Positions 42,481 to 51,693 are shown, counted from the first letter of the stretch. The stretch is 64,000 nucleotides of DNA from Streptomyces sp. CB02414 (GCF_001905385.1 NZ_LIPF01000007.1:372001-436000), one strand, 5' to 3'. Numbers and translations: made by a program. Notes: a model not told the origin generated them from the letters alone.

Positions 42481-44700
42481 TCAGACTCCGGCGGTCTCGG
42501 GCTCGCGAGTGGGCTGCGCGGGTCCCGAGGTGTCGCCGAGTTCCTTGTGGAGCTTCTCGCCCTCGACGTCGACGTTCGGCAGGATGCGGTCCAGCCACTT
42601 CGGCAGCCACCACGCCTTGGTGCCGAGCAGGGCGAGCACGGCGGGCACGATGGCCATGCGGACGACGAAGGCGTCGAAGAGGACCGCGATGGCGAGGCCG
42701 AAGCCCATCATCTTGATCATGTCGTCGTTCTCCATGATGAAGCCGGAGAAGACGCTGATCATGATGATCGCTGCGGCCGCGACGACCCGGCCGCCGTGGG
42801 TGAAGCCGGTGGTGACGGACTCGGCGGCGGACGAGCCGTGGACGTAGGCCTCGCGCATCCGGGTCACGAGGAAGACCTCGTAGTCCATCGCCAGGCCGAA
42901 GACCACGCCGATCATGAAGATGGGCATCATCGACATGATCGGACCCGGCTGGTCCACGCCGAACACGTCCGCGAGCCACCCCCACTGGAAGACCGCGACC
43001 ACCGCGCCGAGCGCCGCCGCCACGGAGAGCAGGAAGCCCAGTGCCGCCTTCAGCGGGACGAGGACCGAGCGGAACACCAGCATCAGGAGCAGGAAGGCGA
43101 GGCCGACGACCAGGGCCAGGTACGGGACGAGCGCGTCGTCCAGGGTCTGCGAGAAGTCGATCGTCATCGCGGTCATGCCGGTGACCAGCATGGTCGCGCC
43201 GGTCTCGGACTCGATGTCCCCGGACAGCGAGCGGATGTCCTTGACCAGGTCCTCGGTGGCCGCGTCGCTGGGCCCGGTCTTGGGCACCACGGTGAGGACG
43301 GCGGTGTCGCCCTGCTCGTTGAAGTTGGCCGGGGTGACGGCCGCGGCCTCGCCCAGGGCGGTGATCTCCTTGCCGACGGTGGCGGCGGCGGCCTTCGCGT
43401 CGTCCGCGTCCCGGGTGTCGACGGTGACCATCAGCGGGCCGTTGAACCCGGCACCGAAGGACTCGGACAGCATGTCGTAGGCCTTGCGCTGCGTGGTGTC
43501 CGGCGCGGCGCTGCCCTCGTCCGGCAGACCCAGTTCCATGCTCGCGGCCGGTACGGCGACGGCGCCGAGGCCGATCACCGCGGTGAGCAGCACGGTCACC
43601 GGGCGGCGCAGGACGAATCGGGCCCAGCGGGTGCCGAGCTTCGGCTTGCCGGAGGCCGCGCGCTGTCCGGCGGCCGCCTTGCGGTCCTTGCGGCTGAGCG
43701 CCTTCTTGCCCGCGAAGCCGAGCAGGGCCGGGGTCATGGTGAGCGCGATCAGCACGGCGATGCCGACGGTGGCGGCGGCGGCCAGGCCCATCTTGGTGAG
43801 GATCGGGATGTTGACCACCGCGAGGCCGGCCAGGGCCACGATGACGGTGAGTCCGGCGAAGACGACGGCGGAGCCGGCCGTGCCGACGGCGCGTCCCGCG
43901 GCGTCCTCGGGGGTGCGGCCCTCGGCGATCTCGGCGCGGTAGCGCGAGACGATGAAGAGCGCGTAGTCGATGGCGACCGCCAGGCCGATCATCATGGCGA
44001 GGGTCGAGGTCGTCGCGGAGAGTTCGAGGGTGCTGCCGAGCGCTCCGATGGCGGAGATGCCGATGCCGACGCCGATGATCGCCGAGAGCAGCGGCATGCC
44101 GGCCGCGACCAGCGAGCCGAAGGTCAGCAGGAGCACGACGGCCGCGACCCCGATGCCGATCAGCTCGGCGGTGCCGCCCATCTCCTGCTCGGCCATGACC
44201 GCGTCGCCGCCGGTCTCGACGGTGAAGCCGTCGCCGCGCGCGTCGTCGGTGGCCGCGGTGAGGGACTCGCGGGCCTGGTCGGTCAGCTCCATGGCGTTGA
44301 CCTTGTACGTCACCGAGGCGTACGCGGTGGTCCCGTCCTGGCTGACGGCGTTCGCCTTGAACGGGTCGTCCACCGAGGCGACCTGCGGGCCGTTGCCGAG
44401 GGCGGTGACCAGTTCCCCGACCTTGGCCTTGCCGGCCGGGTCGGAGATCTTGTCGCCCTCGGGGGCGCGGATGACGACCCGCGCCGTGGCGCCTTCGGCA
44501 CTGGCGGCCGGGAAGCGCTCGTCGAGCAGGTCGAACGCCTTCTGGGACTCGGTGCCGGGCATGGAGAAGGAGTCTTCGGGCGGGGCGGGCGCGGTGGACG
44601 CGGCGACGCCGGCGCCCACGAGTATGGCCACCCAGAGCAGGGCGACGAGACCGCGGCGCCGGAACGCGCGTCGGCCGAGCCGGTAAAGGAACGTAGCCAC
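42481..44700 (-). CDS. MMPL family transporter
   Basis: A 739-residue RND-type MMPL exporter. It has a first transmembrane helix, a large soluble domain at about residues 45-170, five helices, a central cytoplasmic linker, and then a second copy of the same arrangement. It moves lipids or other hydrophobic compounds across the membrane using the proton gradient. The C-terminus has WWLPKWLDRILPNVDVEGE, typical of Streptomyces members. GTG 44700 is chosen because the frame upstream looks non-coding; the ribosome site is weak. No TetR or substrate gene is adjacent. Confidence 0.9.
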   Translation of the reverse strand: MATFLYRLGRRAFRRRGLVALLWVAILVGAGVAASTAPAPPEDSFSMPGTESQKAFDLLDERFPAASAEGATARVVIRAPEGDKISDPAGKAKVGELVTALGNGPQVASVDDPFKANAVSQDGTTAYASVTYKVNAMELTDQARESLTAATDDARGDGFTVETGGDAVMAEQEMGGTAELIGIGVAAVVLLLTFGSLVAAGMPLLSAIIGVGIGISAIGALGSTLELSATTSTLAMMIGLAVAIDYALFIVSRYRAEIAEGRTPEDAAGRAVGTAGSAVVFAGLTVIVALAGLAVVNIPILTKMGLAAAATVGIAVLIALTMTPALLGFAGKKALSRKDRKAAAGQRAASGKPKLGTRWARFVLRRPVTVLLTAVIGLGAVAVPAASMELGLPDEGSAAPDTTQRKAYDMLSESFGAGFNGPLMVTVDTRDADDAKAAAATVGKEITALGEAAAVTPANFNEQGDTAVLTVVPKTGPSDAATEDLVKDIRSLSGDIESETGATMLVTGMTAMTIDFSQTLDDALVPYLALVVGLAFLLLMLVFRSVLVPLKAALGFLLSVAAALGAVVAVFQWGWLADVFGVDQPGPIMSMMPIFMIGVVFGLAMDYEVFLVTRMREAYVHGSSAAESVTTGFTHGGRVVAAAAIIMISVFSGFIMENDDMIKMMGFGLAIAVLFDAFVVRMAIVPAVLALLGTKAWWLPKWLDRILPNVDVEGEKLHKELGDTSGPAQPTREPETAGV

Positions 44701-44966
44701 CTGGGACCAATCCGTCGGATACGGGCAGGACGAGACCCGGCAGATGGGAACGCAGGCGTTCTCTCCGGGGTACTCACCCATGCTCACCCGGCTTCTGTTT
44801 CATTTGATCCGCCCCTGGGGCTGGACCGGCGTACTGCATTGGGTGTAGCGCGTGCCCGTTGCCCTCTCCCCGGGGTGTAGATCCCGAGGATGGGTGTACG
44901 CCGCATTTGTTCCGTCGTGGAACCAGTGTCCGTCAGCCGGTCACCGGCGTCGCGTCTCCACCGCTG

Positions 44967-46082
44967 TCACTCGTCGAGGGGTGCGGTGAGCCGCACCCGG
45001 TCGCTGTGCTGGTCGGAGAGGAAGGACGCCAGGGCCCGCCCCTCCTCGGCGACGGCCGTGCGGTCGGCGCGGGAGATGGGGCGCAGCGGGGTGACGGTCA
45101 CCGTGTCCGCCTCGACGTTCCAGGTCGCGGCGACCCTGCCGTCGACCAGGACCAAACGGGCGCCGACGACCGACAGGCCGCGGTGGGCGTCGTCGATGAT
45201 CCTGCCCCGGTCGTGGTAGCCGAGGACCGCGTTGTCGAACGCCGGCAGGAACCGCACGGGGGCGGGGGTGCCGGGATCGGGTCTCGGCGCGTCGGGCAGG
45301 TCCAGCAGTTCCCGGCCCCGCTCGTCGCGGAAGGCGACCAGCTCCTCGCGGACGGCGGCGACGGCCGCCGGCAGTCCGGCGAGGCCGCACCAGGCGCGCA
45401 GGTCCGCCGAGGCGGCGGGGCCGAACGCCGCGAGGTAGCGCCGTACCAGTGCCTGGCCGACCGGATCGGAGTCGTGCGGTGCCGGCGGGTCGATCTCCCG
45501 GCCCAGCCAGTGGGAGAGCGGCAGGTAGCGTACGCCCGCCTTGGTGCGCCACAACCCGCGCGGCGGCAGCTGCGCCATCGGGATCAGGGCGGCGGCCAGC
45601 ATCTCCCCCAGGGCCCGTGGCCCCGGGGCCGGCCAGCGTCCGGCGAGCGCCCGCGCCAGCTCGCCCATCGAGCGGGGCTCGCCGTCGGCCATCACCTCCC
45701 GTCCCGCCACGGCGAGTTCAGCGAGATCCACTCCTCGCAGCTCGCGGCGGTAGACACCGAGGACCTTCTGGCGCAGCATGGCGTCGTGCCGGGAGCGCCA
45801 GGCCAGGACGTCGTCGGCGGTGACGAGGTGGACGGTGCGGCGCATGAGATGGGTCCGCACCAGCTGCCGGCCCGTCAGGCGGTCGGAGAGCGAGGCCGGT
45901 TCGAAGGCGCGCAGTCTCGACCAGAGCCCGACGAACGGTTCCTGCGGCTCCTGTGCCTGCATGCCGCCGAGGTGTGCGACGGCGTCCGGGACCGGGAGGT
46001 CGGCCCGGTCGAGCAGCAGTTGCCGGGCCAGCGTGGCGCGGTTGAGCGCGCGGGCGTCGAGAACATGGGGGTGGCGGCTCAC
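44967..46082 (-). CDS. winged helix DNA-binding domain protein (HTH_42/YcaQ-like superfamily)
   Basis: A 371-residue protein of the DUF1006-type family, with ALNRATLARQLLL at the N-terminus, then AVAHLGGMQAQEPQEPFVGLW and LMRRTVHLVTADDVLAWRSR. The middle part is winged-helix-like. The AlkX/AlkY/YcaQ group includes DNA glycosylases that open interstrand crosslinks, whose key motif is QxQ or QxD. Here GGMQAQEP shows QAQ. It may be a DNA repair or self-resistance enzyme, but many members have no tested role. Confidence 0.8.
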   Translation of the reverse strand: MSRHPHVLDARALNRATLARQLLLDRADLPVPDAVAHLGGMQAQEPQEPFVGLWSRLRAFEPASLSDRLTGRQLVRTHLMRRTVHLVTADDVLAWRSRHDAMLRQKVLGVYRRELRGVDLAELAVAGREVMADGEPRSMGELARALAGRWPAPGPRALGEMLAAALIPMAQLPPRGLWRTKAGVRYLPLSHWLGREIDPPAPHDSDPVGQALVRRYLAAFGPAASADLRAWCGLAGLPAAVAAVREELVAFRDERGRELLDLPDAPRPDPGTPAPVRFLPAFDNAVLGYHDRGRIIDDAHRGLSVVGARLVLVDGRVAATWNVEADTVTVTPLRPISRADRTAVAEEGRALASFLSDQHSDRVRLTAPLDE

Positions 46083-46228
46083 TGATCGGGTCCTGTCTTC
46101 CTCGGTGGGGTTCGGCAGCGGGCTCTGCTCGGTCCCGCGGTCCCCACCGTGGCAGGCATGGCGGTCAGGTGGTGACCGCCATGCGCGTCGGTACCGTCGC
46201 GTCACGCGTGCCTGCCCGCGCGGGAGGG

Positions 46229-47473
46229 TCAGACCGGCCGGCCGGACTCCACGCCCACGGGCTCGGCGGCCATGGCTCCCGTCACGATCCGGGACCGGCT
46301 GTGCAACCGCAGCGACACCGCCACGAGGACGATCGCGGCCAGGGTCATCCCGGCTCCCGCCCAGGCGGTGGCGGCGTAGCCGAGGCCCGCGTCGATCACC
46401 GTGCCGCCGAGCCAGGGGCCGCCGGTGTTGCCCAGGTTGAACGCCGCGGTCGTCGTCGCGCCCGCGAGGGTGGGCGCGGCACCCGCGACGTTGAACATGC
46501 GGGCGTTGAGCGCCGGTGCCGTGTAGAAGGCGGAGATCCCGAGCAACAGGGACAGGGCGATCACGACCGCGGGGCTCGACGCGAACAGCGCCAGTGCGGC
46601 CAGGAACACGGTGGACGCGGCGATGCCGGAGAGCAGCACGCCGAACAGGTGGGCGTCGGCGACGCGGCCGCCGATCGTCGTGCCGATCAGCGCGCCGAGC
46701 CCGAACAGCGCCAGCACGGTCGGCACCCAGCCGTCGGCCAGCCCGGCCACGTCGGTGAGCAGCGGGGCGAGGTAGGAGAAGGCGCAGAACACACCGCCGG
46801 CCGCGAGCGCGGTCAGACCGACGGACAGCCAGACCTGGCGGTCGCGGTAGATCGCCAGCTCGCCCTTCAGCCGGGCCCGCCGCTCGGGCAGCGGGATGCG
46901 CGGGATCAGGGTCACCACACCGAGGAGCGCGACGGCGGACGCCGCGCCCACCGCCCAGAACGCGGACCGCCAGCCGAGGTGCTCACCGAGGAACGCGCCC
47001 GCCGGAACGCCGAGGACGTTGGCGATCGACAGTCCGCCGATCATCACGGCCATCGCCCGTGCCCGCGAGGTCTTCGGCACCATCGCGATGGCGACGGCGG
47101 CGCCGACCGCCCAGAAGCCGGCGCACGCGAGGGCGCTGACGACCCGTGAGACGAAAAGGATCTCGTACGTCGTCGCCAGCGCGCCCGCGACCTGCCCGAG
47201 GCCGAACACCGAGATCAGCGCGATCAGTGTGGTCCTGCGCGGCAGCCGCAGCGTCGCGACCGCGAGCAGCGGCGCGCCGACCACCATGCCGATCGCGAAC
47301 GCCGATATCAGCAACCCGGCCTGCGGGATGGACACGTTCATGTCGTCGGCGATGGGCGGCAGCAGACCGGAGAGCATGAACTCGCTGGTACCGAGCGCGA
47401 AGACGGAGAGGCCGAGGATGTAGACGGCGAGCGGCATGCGGGGTGCCGCGGGCCGTGGGGAAGAAGCGGGCAT
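46229..47473 (-). CDS. MFS transporter, Cmx/CmrA-like drug exporter
   Basis: A 414-residue transporter with twelve helices. LAVYILGLSVFALGTSEFML at the start and GMVVGAPLLAVATLRLPRR in the loop between helices 2 and 3 are typical of the Cmx/CmlR group of chloramphenicol-efflux-like exporters. No ribosome site precedes the ATG, and a TTGACACC lies just upstream. It is divergent from a second MFS gene. A 20-bp element lies in that gap. The substrate cannot be assigned. Confidence 0.88.
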   Translation of the reverse strand: MPASSPRPAAPRMPLAVYILGLSVFALGTSEFMLSGLLPPIADDMNVSIPQAGLLISAFAIGMVVGAPLLAVATLRLPRRTTLIALISVFGLGQVAGALATTYEILFVSRVVSALACAGFWAVGAAVAIAMVPKTSRARAMAVMIGGLSIANVLGVPAGAFLGEHLGWRSAFWAVGAASAVALLGVVTLIPRIPLPERRARLKGELAIYRDRQVWLSVGLTALAAGGVFCAFSYLAPLLTDVAGLADGWVPTVLALFGLGALIGTTIGGRVADAHLFGVLLSGIAASTVFLAALALFASSPAVVIALSLLLGISAFYTAPALNARMFNVAGAAPTLAGATTTAAFNLGNTGGPWLGGTVIDAGLGYAATAWAGAGMTLAAIVLVAVSLRLHSRSRIVTGAMAAEPVGVESGRPV

Positions 47474-47554
47474 GACAGGTGTCAACGAAGATCCGCTTCC
47501 CGCCATTCCCGTCGCGGGACGCGTCTCACCATACGGCCGCGGGCCGACGGCCGA

Positions 47555-47574
47555 GCGAGTGTACGTTCGTACGC
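47555..47574. promoter_or_regulatory. 20-bp element, copy 1 (probable TetR operator)
   Basis: GCGAGTGTACGTTCGTACGC contains the inverted repeat GTACG-TT-CGTAC. An identical 20-bp copy lies before the acetyltransferase-tetR operon. Copy 1 is 22 bp before the start of the second MFS gene. Confidence 0.7.
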
Positions 47575-47596
47575 TTGCGGTTGTAGGCTCCGGCGC

Positions 47597-48808
47597 ATGA
47601 CTGTTGACGTACTGCGCCGGCCGGCCCTGGACGAACGGCGGGCCCGCGCGGCCGTCGCCGTGCTGTTCTTCACCAACGGAGCCCTGTTCGCCAACCTCCT
47701 GCCGAGGTACCCGCAGATCAAGGCGGACCTCGGCATCGGCAACGCCGCCTACGGGCTGGCCGTGGCGGCGTTCCCGGCGGGCGCCATCGCGGCCGGGCTC
47801 GCGGCCGGTGCCCTCGTCCGCCGTTTCGGCTCGGCGCGGGTGGCGGTCGGCGGCACGCTGGTGACCGGCGCGGGGATCCTCGCCGCCGGCCTGGGCGGCT
47901 CGGTGGCGCTGTTCGCGGGCGCGCTGCTCCTCGCCGGAGCCGCGGACGCGGTCACCGACGTGGGGCAGAACGCCCATGCGCTGCGGGTGCAGCGCCGCTA
48001 CGGACGTTCCATCATCAACTCCTTCCACGCCATCTGGTCCATCGGCGCCGTCACCGGAGGGTCCATGGCTGCCGGCGCGATCGCGCTGGACATTCCCCGG
48101 GGTCCGCACCTGTTGTTCTCGGCGGTGCTGTTCGCGGTCGCGGCCTGCGTCGCTCTGCGGTTCTGCCTGCCCGGCCGCGACAACGAACCGGCCGGGGAGG
48201 ACACGGCGGAGGACCACGCCCGGCCGGCGCGGCGCGCGCTTGCGGTGCCGGGCGCGCGGACGGGGTACGTGCTCGCCGCGCTCGTGCTGATCGCCACGGC
48301 CGGCACCCTCGTCGAGGACGCGGGCAGCTCCTGGGCGACGCTCTACCTCTCCGATTCCCTGCACGCGTCGGTGGCGCTGGCCGCCTCCGGCTATGTCGCC
48401 CTGGTCGGTGCCCAGTTCGTGGGCCGGCTCATCGGTGACCGGCTCACGGACCGGTTCGGACAGCGCGCCGTGGCCCGCTCCGGTGCCCTGATCGCCGCCG
48501 TGGGCATGGGCCTGGCGTTGGCGCTGCCCACGGTGCCCGGGACGATCCTCGGGTTCGCCGCGGCCGGGTTCGGGGTGGCGACCCTGGTGCCGGCGGCGAT
48601 GCACGAGGCGGACGAGCTGCCCGGCCTCAAGCCCGGGTCGGGGCTGACCATCGTCTCGTGGCTCATGCGGCTGGGCTTCCTGCTCTCCCCGCCGGTGGTG
48701 GGCCTGGTCGCCGACGCGACGAGCCTGCGGGCGGGGTTGCTGGTGGTGCCGCTCGCCGGGGTCGTCGTGCTGCTGCTCGCCGGGGTGCTGCGACCCCGCC
48801 GGGGTTGA
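47597..48808 (+). CDS. MFS transporter
   Basis: A 403-residue transporter with about twelve helices. It has VLFFTNGALFANLLPRYPQIK and GIGNAAYGLAVAAFPAGAIA at the N-terminus and, later, SFHAIWSIGAVTGGSMAA, which recalls the fucose-permease/FsoR-like group. The operator element in its promoter is shared with the next operon, so all four genes from 47.6 to 50.1 kb may respond to one TetR protein. The substrate is unknown. Confidence 0.85.
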   Translation: MTVDVLRRPALDERRARAAVAVLFFTNGALFANLLPRYPQIKADLGIGNAAYGLAVAAFPAGAIAAGLAAGALVRRFGSARVAVGGTLVTGAGILAAGLGGSVALFAGALLLAGAADAVTDVGQNAHALRVQRRYGRSIINSFHAIWSIGAVTGGSMAAGAIALDIPRGPHLLFSAVLFAVAACVALRFCLPGRDNEPAGEDTAEDHARPARRALAVPGARTGYVLAALVLIATAGTLVEDAGSSWATLYLSDSLHASVALAASGYVALVGAQFVGRLIGDRLTDRFGQRAVARSGALIAAVGMGLALALPTVPGTILGFAAAGFGVATLVPAAMHEADELPGLKPGSGLTIVSWLMRLGFLLSPPVVGLVADATSLRAGLLVVPLAGVVVLLLAGVLRPRRG

Positions 48809-48836
48809 GACGGGCGACACGGCGACACGGCGAGCG

Positions 48837-48856
48837 GCGAGTGTACGTTCGTACGC
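48837..48856. promoter_or_regulatory. 20-bp element, copy 2 (probable TetR operator)
   Basis: Identical to the copy at 47555-47574 (GCGAGTGTACGTTCGTACGC). It lies 22 bp before the ATG of the acetyltransferase, the same distance as copy 1 from its gene. Confidence 0.7.
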
Positions 48857-48878
48857 ACTGGCGAGTAGGATCGTGCGC

Positions 48879-49460
48879 ATGCCGACCGACCACTTCGCGG
48901 ACGACCCCCGCTCGAACCTCGAACGCATGCAGGCGGGCGACCTCTACATCGCCGACGACCCCGAGATCGCCCGCAGGCAGCAGCGGGCCGTGCGGCTGGC
49001 CGCCCGCTACCAGGCCGCCTACGCGGAGGACGCCGGGGCCGCGGGGCCGATCCTGGCGGAACTGCTCGGCTCCCTCGGCGTCGACGCCCATGTGCGGCCA
49101 CCGCTGTACGTCGACTACGGCAGCAACATCACGATCGGTGCGCGCACCTTCGTCAACTACAACCTGACGGCGCTGGACGTCGCGGCCGTCACGATCGGCG
49201 AGGACTGCCAGATCGGGCCGAACGTCCAGCTGCTCACCCCCACCCACCCCCTGGAGCCCGGGCCCCGGCGCGACAAGCTGGAGGCGGCCCGGCCCATCAC
49301 CATCGGCGACAACGTCTGGCTGGGCGGCGGCGCCATCGTCCTGCCCGGCGTGACGATCGGCGACGACTCCGTCGTCGGCGCCGGCGCGGTCGTCACGAAG
49401 GACGTCCCCGCGGGCGTCGTCGTGGTCGGGAATCCCGCCCGGCCGGTGCGGAAGGTGTAA
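48879..49460 (+). CDS. maltose O-acetyltransferase-like sugar acetyltransferase
   Basis: A 193-residue left-handed beta-helix acetyltransferase of the maa/lacA/nodL group. The N-terminal helical part is NLERMQAGDLYIADDPEIAR. The hexapeptide repeats have VNYNLTALDVAAVTIGEDCQ and the conserved LLTPTHPLEPG with the catalytic His. The end is VLPGVTIGDDSVVGAGAVVT. The family transfers acetyl groups to sugars. It is the first gene of an operon with a TetR gene. Confidence 0.87.
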   Translation: MPTDHFADDPRSNLERMQAGDLYIADDPEIARRQQRAVRLAARYQAAYAEDAGAAGPILAELLGSLGVDAHVRPPLYVDYGSNITIGARTFVNYNLTALDVAAVTIGEDCQIGPNVQLLTPTHPLEPGPRRDKLEAARPITIGDNVWLGGGAIVLPGVTIGDDSVVGAGAVVTKDVPAGVVVVGNPARPVRKV

Positions 49461-49470
49461 GCCTGCTCCC

Positions 49471-50073
49471 ATGGCAACCGGACACACGGACCCGCGGCGG
49501 CGCGAGCGCATTCTCGACGCCACGCTCGACCTGATCGCGGACGAGGGCATCGCACGCGTCTCCCACCGGAGGATCGCCGCGCGCGCCGGCGTCCCCCTGG
49601 GCTCGATGACCTACCACTTCAGCGGCATGGACCAGCTGCTGCGGGAGGCGTTCGGCCGTTTCACCGACCACATCGTCGCCGTGTTCGACGCCCGTCTGGG
49701 CGCCGCGGCCGACCGCGACCAGGCCCGCACGGCGGTGGCCGACCTCGTGCACTCGCTGTCCGAGGAGAGCCAGCGGGACCTGGTGCTCACGCAGGAGCTC
49801 TACACCCTCGCGGCGCGGCAGCCGGCCTACCGGGAGCTCACGCAGGAGTGGATGCGCCGCAGCCGCGTCCACCTGGAGAAGCACTTCGACCCGGAAACGG
49901 CCCGCCAGCTCGATGCCCTCATCGAGGGCCTGACACTGCACCGCGCGCTCGCGCGGGAGCCGCACGGCCGGGCCCTCACCATGGAGGCCATCGCCCGCGT
50001 CACCACCACAGGCCGGGGCGCCGCCGCGGACCGGAACACACCGGGCGCGGGCACCGGCGCGGACACCCCCTAG
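49471..50073 (+). CDS. TetR family transcriptional regulator
   Basis: A 200-residue regulator with its helix-turn-helix at about residues 10-55 (RERILDATLDLIADEGIARV, then SHRRIAARAGVPLGSMTYHF). The C-terminal domain is helical with an acidic patch. It lies 10 bp after the acetyltransferase gene. Its likely operators are the two identical 20-bp elements, one before this operon and one before the MFS gene, so it may form a small regulon of exporter plus acetyltransferase. Confidence 0.88.
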   Translation: MATGHTDPRRRERILDATLDLIADEGIARVSHRRIAARAGVPLGSMTYHFSGMDQLLREAFGRFTDHIVAVFDARLGAAADRDQARTAVADLVHSLSEESQRDLVLTQELYTLAARQPAYRELTQEWMRRSRVHLEKHFDPETARQLDALIEGLTLHRALAREPHGRALTMEAIARVTTTGRGAAADRNTPGAGTGADTP

Positions 50074-50075
50074 CC

Positions 50076-50114
50076 GCCCGTGCGGCACAGGCCTGACCCC
50101 TGTGCCGCACGGGC
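50076..50114. terminator. bidirectional terminator between tetR and the YeeE/YedE gene
   Basis: GCCCGTGCGGCACAGG (50076-50091) pairs exactly with CCTGTGCCGCACGGGC (50099-50114). The stem is 16 bp and the loop 7 nt. It lies between the stops of convergent genes. Confidence 0.85.
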
Positions 50115-50122
50115 ATCCCCCG

Positions 50123-51421
50123 TCAGCAGACGCCGTCGCCGGGCTTCGGGTTGCCCAGGCCGAACAGGGGACGCAGCTTGAGGCCGACCCAGGTGCCGGC
50201 CAGCGCGAAGGCCGCCCACAGCCAGCCGCTGAGGCTGCCCGAGGCGATGCCCGCGAGATAGGCGCCGATGTTGCAGCCGCCGGCCAGCCGGGCGCCGACG
50301 CCCATCAGGACACCGCCGAGCACCGCCGCCACCGCCGTACGCCAGGCGACGCCCCGGTGCAGGGCCCAGATGCCGCCGAGCGCCGCGGCGAGAGCGGCAC
50401 CGATCATGATGCCGAGATCGGTGAGGCTGGTCTTGTCGGCGAGGACGGGGCCGGCCAGCATCTCGGCGTTGCCGGGCCGCTGCCACCACGTCCAGTTCTC
50501 CGGGTGGCCACCGAGCGCGCCCACCAGCTCCGAGCCCCAGAGACTGAAGGCGCTCGTCACGCCCCAGGCCCCGCCGGACACCATCAGGACGCCCGCGCCG
50601 AGCAGGGCGAGCACCAGGGCACCGACGGCCAGCGGCCAGGAGCCGCGCAGGGCGCGGACGGCCGCACCGCGTGCCGAGGGCACCGCGCCGAGCGGCGGCG
50701 GGTTGCGGCGCGCCTGGACGCGTCGTGAGACGAGGACCACGAGCAGCAGCACCGCGATGGTCACGGCCCACGAACCGAACCAGCCGATGTGGTCGGACAG
50801 GACCACCGGCTCCCATGCCGGGAGGTCCTTCCACAGGTCGAACTGCCAGGCCGCGAGGGTGGCGCCCGCGATGAACCCGCCGAGGGTCAGCACGATCGAC
50901 GTCTGTCCCGAGCCGACGGCGAAGAGCGTGCCCGACGCGCAGGCGCCGCCGAGCTGCATGCCGATCGCGAAGAGCGCCGAGCCGGCGAACAGGCCGACGC
51001 CGATGGTCCCGGCGGAGGGGGCCGGCTGGGCGCCGAACAGCCCGGTCTCCGTGCCGATGACCAAGGCGAACAAGGTGGCCGTGGTGCCGAGCAGCAGTGC
51101 GTGGGCCCGCAGCCCGGTGCCGTTGCCGACGGCGACCAGCTGCCGCCACGCGGAGGTGAAGCCGAACCGGGAGTGGAAGAGGGCGACGCCCAGGCCGAGA
51201 CCGAGCAGGAGGAGCACGCCCGGCTCGGCGCCGTGCGCCGCCCACACGTACGCGGTCAGGGCGGCGGCGAGCAGGGCGGATACCGCGAGCGGCGTCCGCC
51301 GTACCGGCGGCAGGGGCGGTGCCTCGGGGCGGGGCGAGGAGGTGGGAGAGGGGGCGAGCAGGGCCGCGGGCGCGCGCGGCGGCACGGCCGGGGCGGCCCC
51401 GGCCGGGGGTGCGGTGGTCAC
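50123..51421 (-). CDS. YeeE/YedE family transporter (sulfur compound uptake, TsuA-like)
   Basis: A 432-residue membrane protein with about ten helices after a Pro/Ala-rich N-terminus of about 45 residues. The hallmark Cys motifs are GGACASGTLFAVGSG and GGCNIGAYLAGIASG, and the overall pattern matches TsuA, a thiosulfate transporter. The GTG start has GGAG seven bases upstream. Its 5' region carries a small Cys-containing ORF. Thiosulfate or a related sulfur compound is the likely cargo, by family. Confidence 0.87.
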   Translation of the reverse strand: MTTAPPAGAAPAVPPRAPAALLAPSPTSSPRPEAPPLPPVRRTPLAVSALLAAALTAYVWAAHGAEPGVLLLLGLGLGVALFHSRFGFTSAWRQLVAVGNGTGLRAHALLLGTTATLFALVIGTETGLFGAQPAPSAGTIGVGLFAGSALFAIGMQLGGACASGTLFAVGSGQTSIVLTLGGFIAGATLAAWQFDLWKDLPAWEPVVLSDHIGWFGSWAVTIAVLLLVVLVSRRVQARRNPPPLGAVPSARGAAVRALRGSWPLAVGALVLALLGAGVLMVSGGAWGVTSAFSLWGSELVGALGGHPENWTWWQRPGNAEMLAGPVLADKTSLTDLGIMIGAALAAALGGIWALHRGVAWRTAVAAVLGGVLMGVGARLAGGCNIGAYLAGIASGSLSGWLWAAFALAGTWVGLKLRPLFGLGNPKPGDGVC

Positions 51422-51502
51422 GGAAGATCTCCGGTGGGGTGCACGGGGACGGCGGCGGGCTGGGCGGGCCGGCGGCGCGGGTCTCGCGCGGCCGGTGCGG
51501 GT

Positions 51503-51586
51503 TCAGCGGCGACAGAGGCCGTCGTCGACGCACCACGCCGAGTTCGCGAAGAGCGCGAGGCACAGCAGCGGAGCCGATGCATACAT
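51503..51586 (-). CDS. 27-aa Cys-containing leader peptide, leaderless, upstream of the YeeE/YedE gene
   Basis: The frame runs from ATG 51586 to TGA 51503. It encodes MYASAPLLCLALFANSAWC followed by VDDGLCRR, with Cys at positions 9, 19 and 25. The ATG lies 7-8 bases after a TATATT -10 box on the minus strand, so the ORF starts at the mRNA 5' end. A GC-rich gap of 81 bp, able to fold, separates it from the transporter gene. The set-up fits ribosome-mediated attenuation by cysteine. Translation is not proven. Confidence 0.6.
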   Translation of the reverse strand: MYASAPLLCLALFANSAWCVDDGLCRR

Positions 51587-51593
51587 GCGTGCG

Positions 51594-51623
51594 AATATAC
51601 GGAGCCGAAGGCTCCGCATGCCA
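51594..51623 (-). promoter_or_regulatory. leader-peptide promoter with an inverted repeat in the spacer
   Basis: TATATT (51599-51594) is the -10. The 17-bp spacer is exactly the inverted repeat CGGAGCC-GAA-GGCTCCG (51600-51616). A weak -35 (GGCATG or TGGCAT) lies just upstream. A regulator could bind in the spacer, as in MerR-type promoters. Confidence 0.55.
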
Positions 51624-51656
51624 TGCCGTCTCGCCATGCGGATGCCAAAACGGACA

Positions 51657-51693
51657 GGCGCGTGCCGCGCGGCTTCCCGCCGCGGCACGCGCC
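51657..51693 (-). terminator. terminator after htpG
   Basis: GGCGCGTGCCGCG (51657-51669) pairs exactly with CGCGGCACGCGCC (51681-51693) around an 11-nt loop. It lies 39 bp after the htpG stop. Confidence 0.75.

Noticed and set aside
41177..44710. 1177-codon open frame on the minus strand
   Set aside because: It runs through dgdA on the opposite strand and through the MMPL gene in another frame. The product shows no family motif and is Arg/Gly/Ala-rich.
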